From Aquilaria yunnanensis (Eukaryota > Streptophyta > Magnoliopsida > Malvales > Thymelaeaceae), in NCBI GenBank assembly GCA_039654915.1, contig CM077596.1, positions 76,199,751-76,263,750 on the forward strand: a stretch of 64,000 nt of DNA. Direction: 5' to 3'. Under the pieces are notes generated by a model. The model saw nothing but the letters and a program-made list of their open reading frames with translations. It was not told where the DNA came from and made no database searches. A program made the translations under genes and the position numbers. Positions 27,001 through 37,603 of the stretch are shown in pieces. Position 1 is the stretch's first letter. The number at the start of each line of letters is the position of its first letter.

Positions 27001-27080
27001 AAAATAATTAGGTAACTAAATATACAATTAAAATATATATAAAAAATAAAATCATACATTGTACAGGCAAAAAAAGCTAG
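25656..27080 (+). mobile_element. Helitron-like non-autonomous element
   Basis: The 5' end TCTATATTATTACATATATA at 25656 is preceded by A. The 3' end GGCAAAAAAAGCTAG at 27066-27080 is followed by T. TC...CTAG inserted between A and T is the Helitron pattern, and both flanks fit. The usual 3' hairpin is weak (TTGTACAGGC just upstream). No Rep/helicase coding. The AAT/ATT palindrome lies inside near the 3' end. Confidence 0.5.
26912..27000. repeat. (AAT)n-(ATT)n palindromic microsatellite
   Basis: About 18 AAT units switch at about 26967 to about 11 ATT units, so the two halves are complementary and can fold into a long AU-only hairpin. Confidence 0.95.
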
Positions 27081-28590
27081 TATTATATATATACACGCAC
27101 CCACATACAGTTAAGTTGTTTTAAAATTAATGTATTAATTGAAAGACGTCATTTGAATATGTTCGGAAGCACTTTTATTCATTTTTTTGTAAAATCAAGT
27201 AGTTTATAATTTCTATATTTGAATTAGAAATGTGAGAATTGTGTAATAAATTTATTTCTCAAGAACAAAATATTAAGGTGATAATAAGAATATAAAGTAT
27301 TAAAAATTTTAAATATTAAAAAGCTTATAGATCAAATAAAGAAATAAAAAAGATGATAATTGCTTTAAAAGAAAAACAACAGAGTTCATCTGTGTGCAGG
27401 CACATATACATAGATATTCCTTCTTTGAAAACATGAAGCCGAGAGTTTCAACAACCATAAAAATGGCAATGGTGCCCATACTTAGAATCAACAAAAAAAA
27501 AAAAATCTTATTCTCAATAACCCACTCGACCTCCTCGTAGCTATTGTGGCCTCTAGGCTCAACCTCCGCCATCACCAACACCTTTGCCTGGGCACACCTT
27601 CAACTCTATCCTCGCCTAGCAAAGACTACCATCATGCCCAAGCCCTCAAAAACATTAATGGATCTATCCTGATAACCACCATAGGAATAAATATTCAAAG
27701 TTCTTAATGCCTAGAATTCATTATTCAACAAGCATTCGTAAGTCCTTAAAATTTTCAGGTCATACTGAATTTCATATGTTAATAATCAAAGCCCAAAACC
27801 GTGGGACATTTACTCAATGGTTGTAGACAGAGATGACCCACCCTTCAATCGGCAACAATGGCCAACTATCTTCCCGAAAATGCCTTTGGTTGCTACGAGT
27901 TTTCAATGTTGTGTCTTAATTTCAATTATGGCAATCTATTAAAACCAAAATTCTAAATCATGTATATACTAGTTAAAAGGCTTCGAAAACCTTATTTTGG
28001 CATTGATTGGTGACTATATTTTGGTTGAATCGAAATTGGAAGGTAGTGTTCATGGGATGCTTGTAAGCGACAGTCCCCAAATTAGAATTTGGGAAGGAAA
28101 AACTCATTTTTAATCAAATTATTTGATTTTCTCTCATATTTCATTCAACCTCACCGTGTTTTATTTCAATTTCTGCATTTTATTTGAGTAGGGATGCGAA
28201 TGAGGATGAAGAGCGCACAAAAGAAGCTTTAGGTTTAGGGAAGGAGGAGGATGAGATTACAAATGATAGATACGAAAAATATGGGTATTAATGTGATAAA
28301 CCAAAATGTCACATAATAATTGTCATTTTCATCTCACTTAATAGGAAAACTAATGGAAGGATTGGCATTGGAACAAATATAAGAGACAAGTGATCGTATT
28401 GGGACAAAGTTTATGTAACGAGACCATATTAGAACGACCTTAAAAGTTAAGAGAATATAAATGGATTTCACCATAAATAAACATATAAAAAAGTGCATGT
28501 AGATATAGTACATATACTAGATTATGACTCACATGCCGTTGTGTTATGATCAATGAATATACAATTTTTTCATGCAAACTATATTTATAG
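27081..28590. other. Intergenic, transposon-like
   Basis: 27300-27600 has a minus-strand open stretch starting MLVMAEVEPRGHNSYEEVEW with no recognised family. 28280-28470 reads like the right arm of a MULE-type element (attgggacaaagtttatg, gaccatattagaacgacc). No intact gene. Confidence 0.35.
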
Positions 28591-28591
28591 A

Positions 28592-28898
28592 GGAAAAGGT
28601 ACTAAAAAGGTTATAAATTCAAAAATAAATTATGTTCAATTTGAAAAAGCTAAAAAAGTTAAATCATTGAAAGGAATTGGTTGTAAATTTGGTAAATACT
28701 AAATATAAAGTATAAGGCCAATATAGTAAGTTTGGGATTTTAGGAGAAATTGGGGCCTTAAGTGTCACTTATGAAAGTTGGTGCCTAAAACACAAAAATT
28801 AAAAGTTTAGGACAAAAATGCCTACTTTCAAAGTTTGAGGACTATAAGATATAACTGTAGAAACATAAGACTATATGTGCATTTTACCTTTTCCCTAA
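28592..28898. mobile_element. Small TIR element, tentative
   Basis: Left AGGAAAAGGTACTAAAAAGG and right (read in reverse) AGGGAAAAGGTAAAATGCAC share the outer 10 or so bases. The inside has MULE-arm-like text. No target duplication can be read because of the adjacent A-run. Confidence 0.3.
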
Positions 28899-28899
28899 A

Positions 28900-29430
28900 A
28901 AAAAAAAAAGAAAAAAAAAAGTAATTTTGCGCAAAATAAAAAAAGAAGCCGGCACTGTTCATAACCCCAAGCAATTAGTATATATAATACGCTTCAGGGG
29001 GGAAATTACCAGTGAACCTGGGAACATTTTTGGAAGTTACCAGTGATAACCAACTAAGCTCGGATCTTATCTATCCAGGGTGCCGACTTCCAACGATCTA
29101 ACCAGAACACGGTTTTACACGCTTTTCATGCCTAGGACTAGGAGCATCAATCGACTTGAGTAGTTTATTTGCAAGCACAAAGAATAATGTTTTCCAGAAT
29201 GCAGGTCAAAGTCGGACATTCCAACTCTATGTGCCCATCGCCCGACCCGAGGGAATCATCCTCAAATCCACAAGATTATTCCAGATATCATACCTTTTCA
29301 CATAATTAAGCTTTAATTATTATTTGACGTGCTATATCTTTAGACTTAGTTCTTTTATTATACACGTATGTCTAATTAAACATACCAACTCATCCCTTAA
29401 TCTTCTATATATATGGCATAAATTATAAAA
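28900..29430. other. Intergenic, no gene recognised
   Basis: The 28950-29290 stretch is less AT-rich and unique-looking without a usable frame. Confidence 0.45.
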
Positions 29431-29431
29431 A

Positions 29432-31115
29432 AAAATTGACAAAAATACTCTTAGTTAAAATATTTTTCTCTACAAAAAACCTTAGCTTGCCGCTGCTATC
29501 TCCTTCGGTGGCAGTACTGGTGCCGGCGCCGGCGCCGCCACCGAACTATCATACGTCATGATTTCCCCATATACGTCATATGTCATGTTCGAAAAAATGA
29601 AAAATATCTAAATGGATACCGAAAAATGTCTAAAGAAATATTTAGAAGTGTCTGACCAATACGTAAATAATTTACTCTCTTAAAAAATAATTAATTGAAA
29701 CAATAAAAAAGTGTCTGAATGAATGTGTAAAAGTGTCTAAAGAAATATGTAGAAGTGTCTGACCAATATGTAGACAATTTACTCTCTTCAAAAATAACTA
29801 ATTGAAACAATAAAAAAGTGTCTGAATGAATGTGTAAAAGTGTCTAAAGAAATATTTAGAAGTGTCTGACCAATATGTAAACAATTTACTCTCTTAAAAA
29901 ATAACTAATTGAAATAATAAAAAGGTGTCTGAATGAATGTGTAAAAGTGTCTAAAGAAGTAACAAAATGTCTAAATCAATACTCAAACAATTTATTTTCA
30001 TGGTAAAAAAATATATACGAAATAATAAAAGAAGTGTCCAAATAGAAATTTAAAAATGTCTAAAGAAAAATGTACAAGTGTTTGACTAAATAATTTATGA
30101 ATAATTTATTATCTTTAGAAAATAAGTGGCTAAAATAATTAAAATAAGTGTCTAGCTAAATATATAAAAGTGTTCAAATAAAAATGTAAAAGTGTCTAAA
30201 TATTTAAAGAATTTTTCAAATAAAGCATATAAGTTAATTAATTGTGTTTAAATAAATATATAAAAATGTCTAAAATACAATACAAAAGTGTCTAAATAAT
30301 AATAAAAAATATTTTCCTATTGGAAAACGTCTCTTATCTTCCGCTTCTTCTTTTCATCCCTATCATCTCTCCTCTATTCTCCGCCACCGACCCTCCACAA
30401 CTACCGCCCTTCCTCCACAGTCATTGTCCCCATATCTGCTGTTTCTGGATCTGCATCCTTTGCCGTTCATCATTGCCGGTCACCTACCCTTGGATCTCAT
30501 TGAATTGCCTCCGATCACCTAACCTCGAATCACCACCTCCGATTTCAAGCTAGCCATCACGGCGATCAAGCGGTGTGATTCCACCATCGCCATCGTCGCG
30601 TCATCGGCTTCAATTGTCTTTAATTTCAAGCTCGCCATCGCGTCTATCAGGCGGGGACCAATGATTCTATCAGGCGGTGATCGGCGATTTGATCAAGCGG
30701 AGTGAGTCGATTAGGCAGCAGTTCGATCAGGCGACGTGATTCAACCTGGCGGCGATCAATGATTGACAATCAGGCCGCTCCTTTTGTCATCATTGTCAAA
30801 ATCTTCGACGTAGTCTCATTCATCGTCGTCGATGACTTGGCTTCATCGCTTTCTGAGAACTTCATTGATCAGAGGATTGTCCCGGGCCGCCATTGGAAGA
30901 TTGTCTAAGGCCGTCATCGGCATCGATCATGGAGATCGGAGAGCGTCGCGGGCCGCCGTCAACATCGACCATAGAGACCGGAGAGCATAAAGATTCTGGA
31001 ACTCTTTGAATTTTGCTTTTATCTCACGATCTGATCTGGGTATATGATATTAATTAGATAAAATAGTTAGGGATAAGAGTGTCATTTACCTGCTATGTTC
31101 AAATGAACATATGCG
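29432..31115. mobile_element. Putative TIR element containing the 107-bp array
   Basis: The left text TTGACAAAAATACTCTTAGTT and the right text read in reverse (ATGACACTCTTATCCCTAAC) are weakly similar, as in degenerate MULE ends. Between them are a GC-rich patch at 29490-29550 (GGCGCCGGCGCCGCC), the 107-bp tandem array and a GC-richer, gene-like stretch (30330-31000) with repeated 'gatcaggcgg' words and no recognised product. Confidence 0.35.
29627..30290. repeat. Tandem array, 107-bp unit
   Basis: TGTCTAAAGAA recurs at 29627, 29734, 29841 and 29948, exactly 107 bases apart. The first three units are full length and nearly identical; the fourth decays into scattered AAGTGTCTAAA/AAGTGTCTGAA words up to about 30290. 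Each unit itself contains three GTGTCT words, so it grew from a shorter phrase. Confidence 0.9.
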
Positions 31116-32193
31116 CACGCTATTCGTGGTACTTTAGACTCCCTTCAATAACTGGAACAAGTTTAGCACTATTTTCCTAAATATTGTGAATTCTTATAAT
31201 ATTCCGGTTAATATTCTTTCTCTGTTCCATAATATATGTGGCTTACCCTTTTTTCATAAAAAAAAAATTGGAACTTGTAAACATTAAAATGGCCTATATT
31301 AGGGTAAAACACCTCCTCTCCTCCCATCGTTTCTTCTCTTTTTATTTCTCACTATTACTCTATCTAATTATCCTTAATCACTTTCACCGTTTTTTCTCCT
31401 TCACAAAATTCTTTCACCATTAGTGATAGGAGTATCATCCAGTTCATCCAACGTGTTATGATAGACAGGTTTGAGTGACCTATATTTGAAATTGGTGGCC
31501 ACGAGAATATTGAGTAGGGTGCAGAAAGCGACTGTGACTTCGATAATGAGATATTTACAAATAATAGATCAAGTTAATCATATGTTATTTTTTTTTATTT
31601 ATCTTATCCTTTATTTGGTCTTTTTTTCAGTTACTTATAAGTTATTTTTCCATGATTATTCTAGTTTATCTGGAAAGTTTCAATTTGACCCAATTTTCTT
31701 GCCTTCATTTGATATTACAAAGATATATAATATTTATTGGCCAGTTCATATGTCATTATTTTTTTTTAGTATTCCATACCATTGATTTGTAATTAATATA
31801 TCGTTTGGCTTACTAATAATTGGAATGAAGTATCATTCTATAAAATAAAAAAAAATTGAATCTTGTGTCTCCAAAAACATTTTAGGTATATTTTTCCAAT
31901 ATTATCCCCCATTAAATAACATAGTTAGAATTATAAGTACTTATAGACATTACATAATGAAAATGTGTAAAAAAAAGTGACTCATAAATATGGATACATA
32001 TTTTAAGACAAAAGAAAAAAAAAAGGGAATATACATTACGACAAAGGAAGTACTCATTTTTGTTTTCTTTTTATGGGAAAGGAAGTAATAATCTTGTTGG
32101 TCGCCATCTGAAAATATTTCATTGGGAGTACGTCTTCTCTCCAAAGTACATACATTAATCCGATGAAACCCGTTCTCTTCTTTAGAAGATTAA
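31116..32193. other. Intergenic, no gene recognised
   Basis: AT-rich spacer with T-runs. The 31471-31785 open frame is low-complexity, Phe/Leu-rich and has no family resemblance. Confidence 0.5.
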
Positions 32194-32535
32194 GGGCCAA
32201 TTCGTTTGAGTTAAAGTCAACTAATTTTTTTTTAATTTTTACATCTTTTTTACCTGAAATCAATTTTATTTGAAAACTAATGTTATGTAGATACAATAAT
32301 CAATTTGAAAGTAAATTTTTAGGATGTTGTTAAATTTTTATGAATTTTTCTTTTTTAAGGCTTGAAACTAGAAAAATTCATAAAAATTTAGAAAAATTAT
32401 AAAAATTGTATTTTCAATTGATTATTGTAACTACATAATATTGACTTTTAATTAAAATTAGTTTCAAGTAAAAAAGATGTAAAAATAAAAATAAGTCATT
32501 TTGTAGTCAATTGACTAAAGTTAAAACGAATTGGG
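32194..32535. mobile_element. Palindromic MITE (copy B of the 3418-3752 family)
   Basis: The left end GGGCCAATTCGTTTGAGTTA and the right end read in reverse, CCCAATTCGTTTTAACTTTA, are inverted repeats. The internal halves are also near complementary (ACCTGAAATCAATTTTATTT against ACTTGAAACTAATTTTAATT). It shares GTAGATACAATAATCAATTT and flanking text with copy A and is better preserved. Confidence 0.65.
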
Positions 32536-33699
32536 TGTAGAAAAAAAACACACACCCTTCACGAGTCTCTACCGTCCATATGCATATGCTAAGAGTGAGG
32601 ATGAGTCGGTAGAATTATAAATTTATCTAACCTAATAAGGGTGAATTAGGTAAAAATTAATTATAATACATGGATTGGTTCTATCATTGAAAAAATTATT
32701 AGTTTTTAGTTTGGCTCTGGTTTCATATGGAATCAACTATATGTACATATATTAATATATTATAAAAATTTATGATTTTACATGTATATAATTATTTATT
32801 GAACATTATATTATTGGTGCTTTTAGTTTTTTAGTTCTAAACCTAAATATAGATCCTAACTATCCCAGTTTCATTTCATAAAAGCATTCATAATTTCACA
32901 GGCCATTATCGGGTGAGAGTTGTAGATGTAATTTTATTAAATTTTGATACTAAAAGCTCGAGAACCATAGCTCTGGCTCTATTCGTTCTCGGTTTTCCAT
33001 TTTTCGCGGTTGGATATGAAATTTTGTTTTTCAAGTCTATTTTTGGTTAGTTTGATTTTACTAAAAACTTGAACCAACCTGAATCAACCCAAACTATGAT
33101 CACTTCTAGCATATGCTAAAAGCGAGTCGTCCATGTTTTTGAGCAATGATCAAGGTTATTGGCATGCACACCACTGCATAAATATACTAGAACTATAGCA
33201 TAATCGTTTTTCTTTTCTTTTGAGTTATGGTCAAACGTACTTCTAGGCCCTGAGTTGTCCGTGTTTGCAATTTGGTCCCCTAAACTTTCCATCGACAAAT
33301 TAGGACTTAATTCTTGTTTTCGCTTGATTTTTCTTTTTCCAGTTATTTGGACCATTATTAAATCCGCTTTTAATAATTATATCCATTACCTTTGCTATAG
33401 TGGTCCTTAATATCCATAGAAGTAGAGTGGGCAGCGAGGGATCTTAGAGATGACTAAACATATAATAAGAGATAATTAGAAGCCCCAAAATTGCATATAT
33501 GAGGAAAACTCTATGATACTTAGATAAGTATGGGCTCAAGAAGGGTATAGGTAGCTTAGATAGAAATTTCCATTTAGAATGTTGAACATATCTCGTAAAC
33601 CATGAAGAAAACCTATTTATGGGCCTATAAACATGGTGGTTGTCAGGGGGAACTCCCCTAATTTTACAGTGGCTTTCGTGATCATGGAGATCACTTCCT
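32536..33699. other. Intergenic, no gene recognised
   Basis: Spacer. 33230-33360 contains arm-like text (ggccctgagttgtccgtg, ttggtcccctaaactttc) typical of MULE termini, without a partner found. Confidence 0.4.
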
Positions 33700-33865
33700 T
33701 AATCTTGGATTAAAAGGCAAAACTAAATTCAAAATGATGTTTCATTAAATAAATTCAACGATAACAAGTATGATCATCAATAAAAGAAACATAATATCGA
33801 GACCCTTTTTTAGTTGGAAAAGGAGAAGATCCCCATACAAAAGAACGAGTCAAATCAAATGGAGA
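33700..33865 (-). pseudogene. Ty1/copia integrase remnant
   Basis: On the minus strand the translation contains FVWGSSPFPTKKGSRYYVSF then IDDHTCYR, a stop, IYLMKHHFEF. This matches the copia integrase core (WGP.P....G.RYYVSFIDD.TR..WIY.MK.KSE). One nonsense change and no LTRs nearby: a short, dead fragment of retrotransposon pol. Confidence 0.75.
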
Positions 33866-34430
33866 AGAAAGAAATAGAAATACTTCGATTAAAATGTAAA
33901 GTTGAAAATTTTGATAGTTTAGTTGAAAATTTTGCCAGTTTAGGAGTTTGTAAATTTCCTAAAGCCGACATGGACGCTAAAAATCTCTAATGAGAAGACA
34001 AAACATGACCAATACAAGAATACCATAAAAAAACACTAGAAGAAGAAGAAGAAGAAGAAGAATGGAATTATAGAAATTGAATAAACTAAATTATAATTTG
34101 ACTTATTCATATAAAAAATTGAAAAAAATAAATTATATTTCAGATAATTTAAATTATTCAATTATTCTTAATATGTAATTCAGATAACTTGAATTAAAAT
34201 TATAAAAAATGAAAACAAATTTAATTATTCTATTTGGACTGATTTCAAACCGATCCATAACACCCTTAGTTGATGATTATGAGACTAACGCCTCATTGAG
34301 GAGCACTATTAACAGTCGGAATCAATAACGTAGGGATTATGTTTTACCCATCCGAGCAGAAAAGCCTAATTGAAAACGCGAAAAACCTTACTGCGTACAC
34401 AAAAGCGACAGGCCACAACTTGTCGTTGTC
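33866..34430. other. Intergenic with a (GAA)n microsatellite
   Basis: A short (GAA/AGA)n tract lies at 34037-34062. The rest is AT-rich spacer with no gene. Confidence 0.5.
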
Positions 34431-34583
34431 GATGAAGCAACGATAAACTCTCGATTCAAAGCTCTACGGAAATCCATGATCCAACGACACACTTACGAGC
34501 GATCCCGCCCCGCCCACGACTCAGCAGGCGCCAGCCTATCAATCATTTGCTCTTTTTCGCGGCCCTCAGAAATGACAAACTTC

Positions 34584-34917
34584 CACGTGAAATATACTCC
34601 CTATTTTTATTTGACCCACAAATTAATTTCCCATATTGCCCCTACCGTTTACGTCTAAATACCTTTTATAACCCTCCCGGGTCCCGAGAAAAAGTCAAAC
34701 TTGCCAACCCCAGTGGCGAAGCTACGCGAAGGACGATTGAGTCATTTGATTTGCCGGAAGGAAGCAACCACTTTCAATTCAACACAACAGTCCCCAAAGG
34801 TGACGCGTCAAACTGCAAAGACAATAGACGGCATCCACCACGTGTCTGCCAACGTGAGCATCTTCCACCCATTTGCACACAGCTTAACATTTCACATGGC
34901 TCACACGCTTACACGTG
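34584..34917 (+). promoter_or_regulatory. G-box/ABRE cluster upstream of the PP2C gene
   Basis: CACGTG occurs at 34584-34589, 34839-34844 (extended to the ABRE-like CACGTGTC, 34839-34846) and 34912-34917. A further AACGTGAG lies at 34851, and a palindrome TGACGCGTCA at 34801-34810. bZIP factors, including ABA-response factors, bind such ACGT cores; regulation of this gene by them is inference. Confidence 0.5.
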
Positions 34918-34979
34918 TTTCAACCAACCGTACCGCCATTAACCTGCCTGTGCCGGTCCCCAGTCGTCCCCCGGCTCCC

Positions 34980-34986
34980 TATAAAT
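34980..34986 (+). promoter_or_regulatory. Putative TATA box of the PP2C gene
   Basis: TATAAAT about 250 bases upstream of the ATG at 35232 and downstream of the G-box cluster. It would leave a 5' UTR of about 220 bases containing a long A-run at 35070-35082. Confidence 0.5.
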
Positions 34987-35231
34987 TCATTTTCAAGCCC
35001 ACCCGTTACAAAATTTTGATCACTTGTTTCCTGACACAAGAAGAAAAAAAGGAGCTGCCGTTTGGAAAAAAAAAAAAAAAAAGAGAACCAAATAGAAAAA
35101 ATACTTCATATCAAGTTTGTTTGAATTTTGAGAGAGAATTTTGAAATCTGAGCTTCGAATTTGGTCCACGAAACCATTTTTGGGAAATTTTGGCTGTTGG
35201 GTTTGTACTAGATTTGGTGTCGTGAAGAAAG

Positions 35232-37078
35232 ATGGGAGCTGAAGCAGAGGTTGTGTGCCGACAGACGGTGCCGTTGTTGGACGTTCAGCTGTTCGGTAAA
35301 GCAAGCACCATCGGCGAGATTGACGATGTCGTTGCGATTCCTCCGCCGGTCGTATCGCCGAGCTTCGGACTAGTTCGGGTCGGTGAGTCGGTCTCCGCGG
35401 ATTTGTCTACATCTCAGGTTAGTCTTTCTGGGCGTGGATGTTGTGTCCTTTTTGTTTCTTGAATTTCTTGTTTGTTGTTGAATTGTGTTGAAGCTGGGTT
35501 GTTGGTGTTTCGGGCGAGAAATTTGGATGAATTATAGTGGCCTTGGCTGATTAGGAGAAGACTTTCATCCTTTGGATTTAATCCTAGCTAAATAAATTGA
35601 ATTTCCCAGAGTTGAATGAAATTGATAGATTTGATTTTTCGCTGGTTATGTTGGTTTGGATTTTATGGATTTTCAATTACATGATAAATTGGATTACTTT
35701 GCACGGAAGAGAGACTAGAAAGCTCTTGGAACTTTGGTATGGTCAACAAACTAGTTTTATTCTAGTTGAGCAAACTGGCACATTCACGGTGAAAATATAT
35801 GCGAGTGTTGATGTCTTTGGTTTTTAATGAGCTTGTGAGGGAAGAGTTTAACATCCAGGGTCCTTTGCTCCTGCAGGACGTACGAACTCCGGAGATGATC
35901 TCTGATTCTACAATCTTGCAATTCATGCCAAGCATTCGTTCGGGTAGTTATGCTGACATTGGACAGCGAAGATACATGGAAGATGAACATATAAGAATAG
36001 ACGATCTATTGACACATCTTGGATCCTGCTTCAAGTGTCCTAAACCCAGTGCTTTCTATGGGGTAATTAGTTTTCCATTGAAGTCCGTTACAATTACAAA
36101 CTATAACTTGCTTGCTTTGTTTAGAATATGAGCGAGCCAACTAACTTATATGTGATTATTAGGTTTTCGATGGTCATGGCGGGGCTGAAGCAGCAGCGTA
36201 TGTGAAGAAGAATGCAGTCAAACTTTTCTTCCAAGATGTTGATTTCCCCCAAAATTCTGAAGTTGATGATGTCTTCTTGGAAGGGGTTGAGAGCGCTCTA
36301 CGGAAAGCATTTCTCCTTGCTGACCTAGCCATAGCGGATGACTGCTGTATTAGTAGCTCCTCAGGGACTACAGCTCTTACTGCCATGGTCTTTGGAAGGT
36401 AGAGTTATCTCCTGCAACTCTGTTTATCAGTAATGTGTTAACAGACAAGGAAGGAAGTTATATGTCGTCGTTCCCAAATTCTTCTTTGACCAATCCTTTT
36501 TGTGTTTTAGGCTTCTTATGGTGGCAAATGTGGGTGATTGTCGAGCTGTCCTCTGTCGGAAAGGAGAGGCAATTGATATGTCCCAAGACCACAGGCCCAT
36601 CTATGAATCAGAAAGAAGGCGAGTTGAGGGGCTTGGTGGTTTTGTTGATGATGGATATCTTAATGGTGTTTTATCGGTGACCCGTGCATTAGGTGATTGG
36701 GACATGAAGTTCCCACGTGGATCTCCTTCACCTCTCATTGCAGAACCCGAGTTCCGACAAATGGTTCTGACAGAAGATGATGAGTTCCTCATCATTGGGT
36801 GTGACGGAATCTGGGATGTCATGTCTAGCCAACACGCAGTCAGCATTGTGCGGCGTGGGCTGCGACGGCATGATGACCCCGAGCAATGTGCGAGGGACCT
36901 TGTCATGGAGGCCCTGCATCGCAACACATTTGACAACCTGACATCTATTGTTGTGTGCTTTTCTTCCCCAGACAACCGTGAACCGTCGCCTCCACAACGG
37001 AGATTGAGGTCCTGCAGCCTCTCCGCAGAGGCTCTCTGCAGCTTGAGGAGTTTGCTGGAAGGCAGTGCAAACCATTGA
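35232..37078 (+). CDS. Protein phosphatase 2C (PP2C 49-like)
   Basis: A Mg/Mn-dependent Ser/Thr phosphatase. Exons 35232-35417, 35877-36062, 36163-36398 and 36511-37078 with GT..AG borders; phases close to 391 aa. A short variable N-terminus (1-75) precedes the catalytic domain (about 80-355). Metal-binding and signature motifs are intact: RRYMEDEH (93-100), VFDGHGG (125-131), ANVGDCRAV (208-216), VTRALGDWD (259-267), CDGIWDV (300-306) and FDNLT (343-347). The overall sequence resembles Arabidopsis PP2C 49/22/27 (DBP1-type group), not the ABI1 clade. A basic/Ser-rich tail (355-391) follows. AATAAA lies at 37083 just after the stop. Convergent with the gene at 37604-39716. The subgroup name is from memory. 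Confidence 0.95.
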
Positions 37079-37603
37079 ATGTGAATAAAACGATCGTGGA
37101 ATAAATTCTGTTTTTCGGCTGCTTCAGTTGGAGACCGTCAGAAAAAAAAGCAGCCTGCAGTTTTGTAGTGGGAACTTCCAGATATGGTGGATGTACAGAA
37201 GAGGAAGAGGTTGGTGGTGGTGTAAGTTATGTGCATCGGAATCAGTTTTCACCCGCATATTCGGGGCACATCATTTACTCTGTTGTATATATTTGTACAT
37301 GATTCAACGGACGTCGTCTTATCAGATTTTAATTCCAGTGTTAATTTTGACCATATCATATGGGTATGAGAGTTAGGTAGCAGCAACTCGAAAACGTGAA
37401 ACTTGCGATACGTTTCATTTGACACAAATCGAAGAAGTAGGTGAGAGGTCGATTACAAACCAAAGAACGTGATGGGTGCTTTTATTTTTTAATTCGCCAG
37501 ATGATCACTGGTTGCAGTTGGGTTCTTCTAATGATTCACATTAACATGGAAGAATGACGCCACAGTGCGTAAAAAAGGCCATCCGATTAAGACCCCAAGG
37601 TCT

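Noticed and set aside
28500..28560. Helitron 3' end on the minus strand (…GAGTCATAATCTAG followed by T)
   Set aside because: Only a 4-base hairpin stem and no matching 5' end at higher coordinates.
29600..30300. The regularly spaced 29.6-kb repeats as a CRISPR-like array
   Set aside because: The units are contiguous 107-bp tandem repeats with no unique spacers, in a plant nuclear context.
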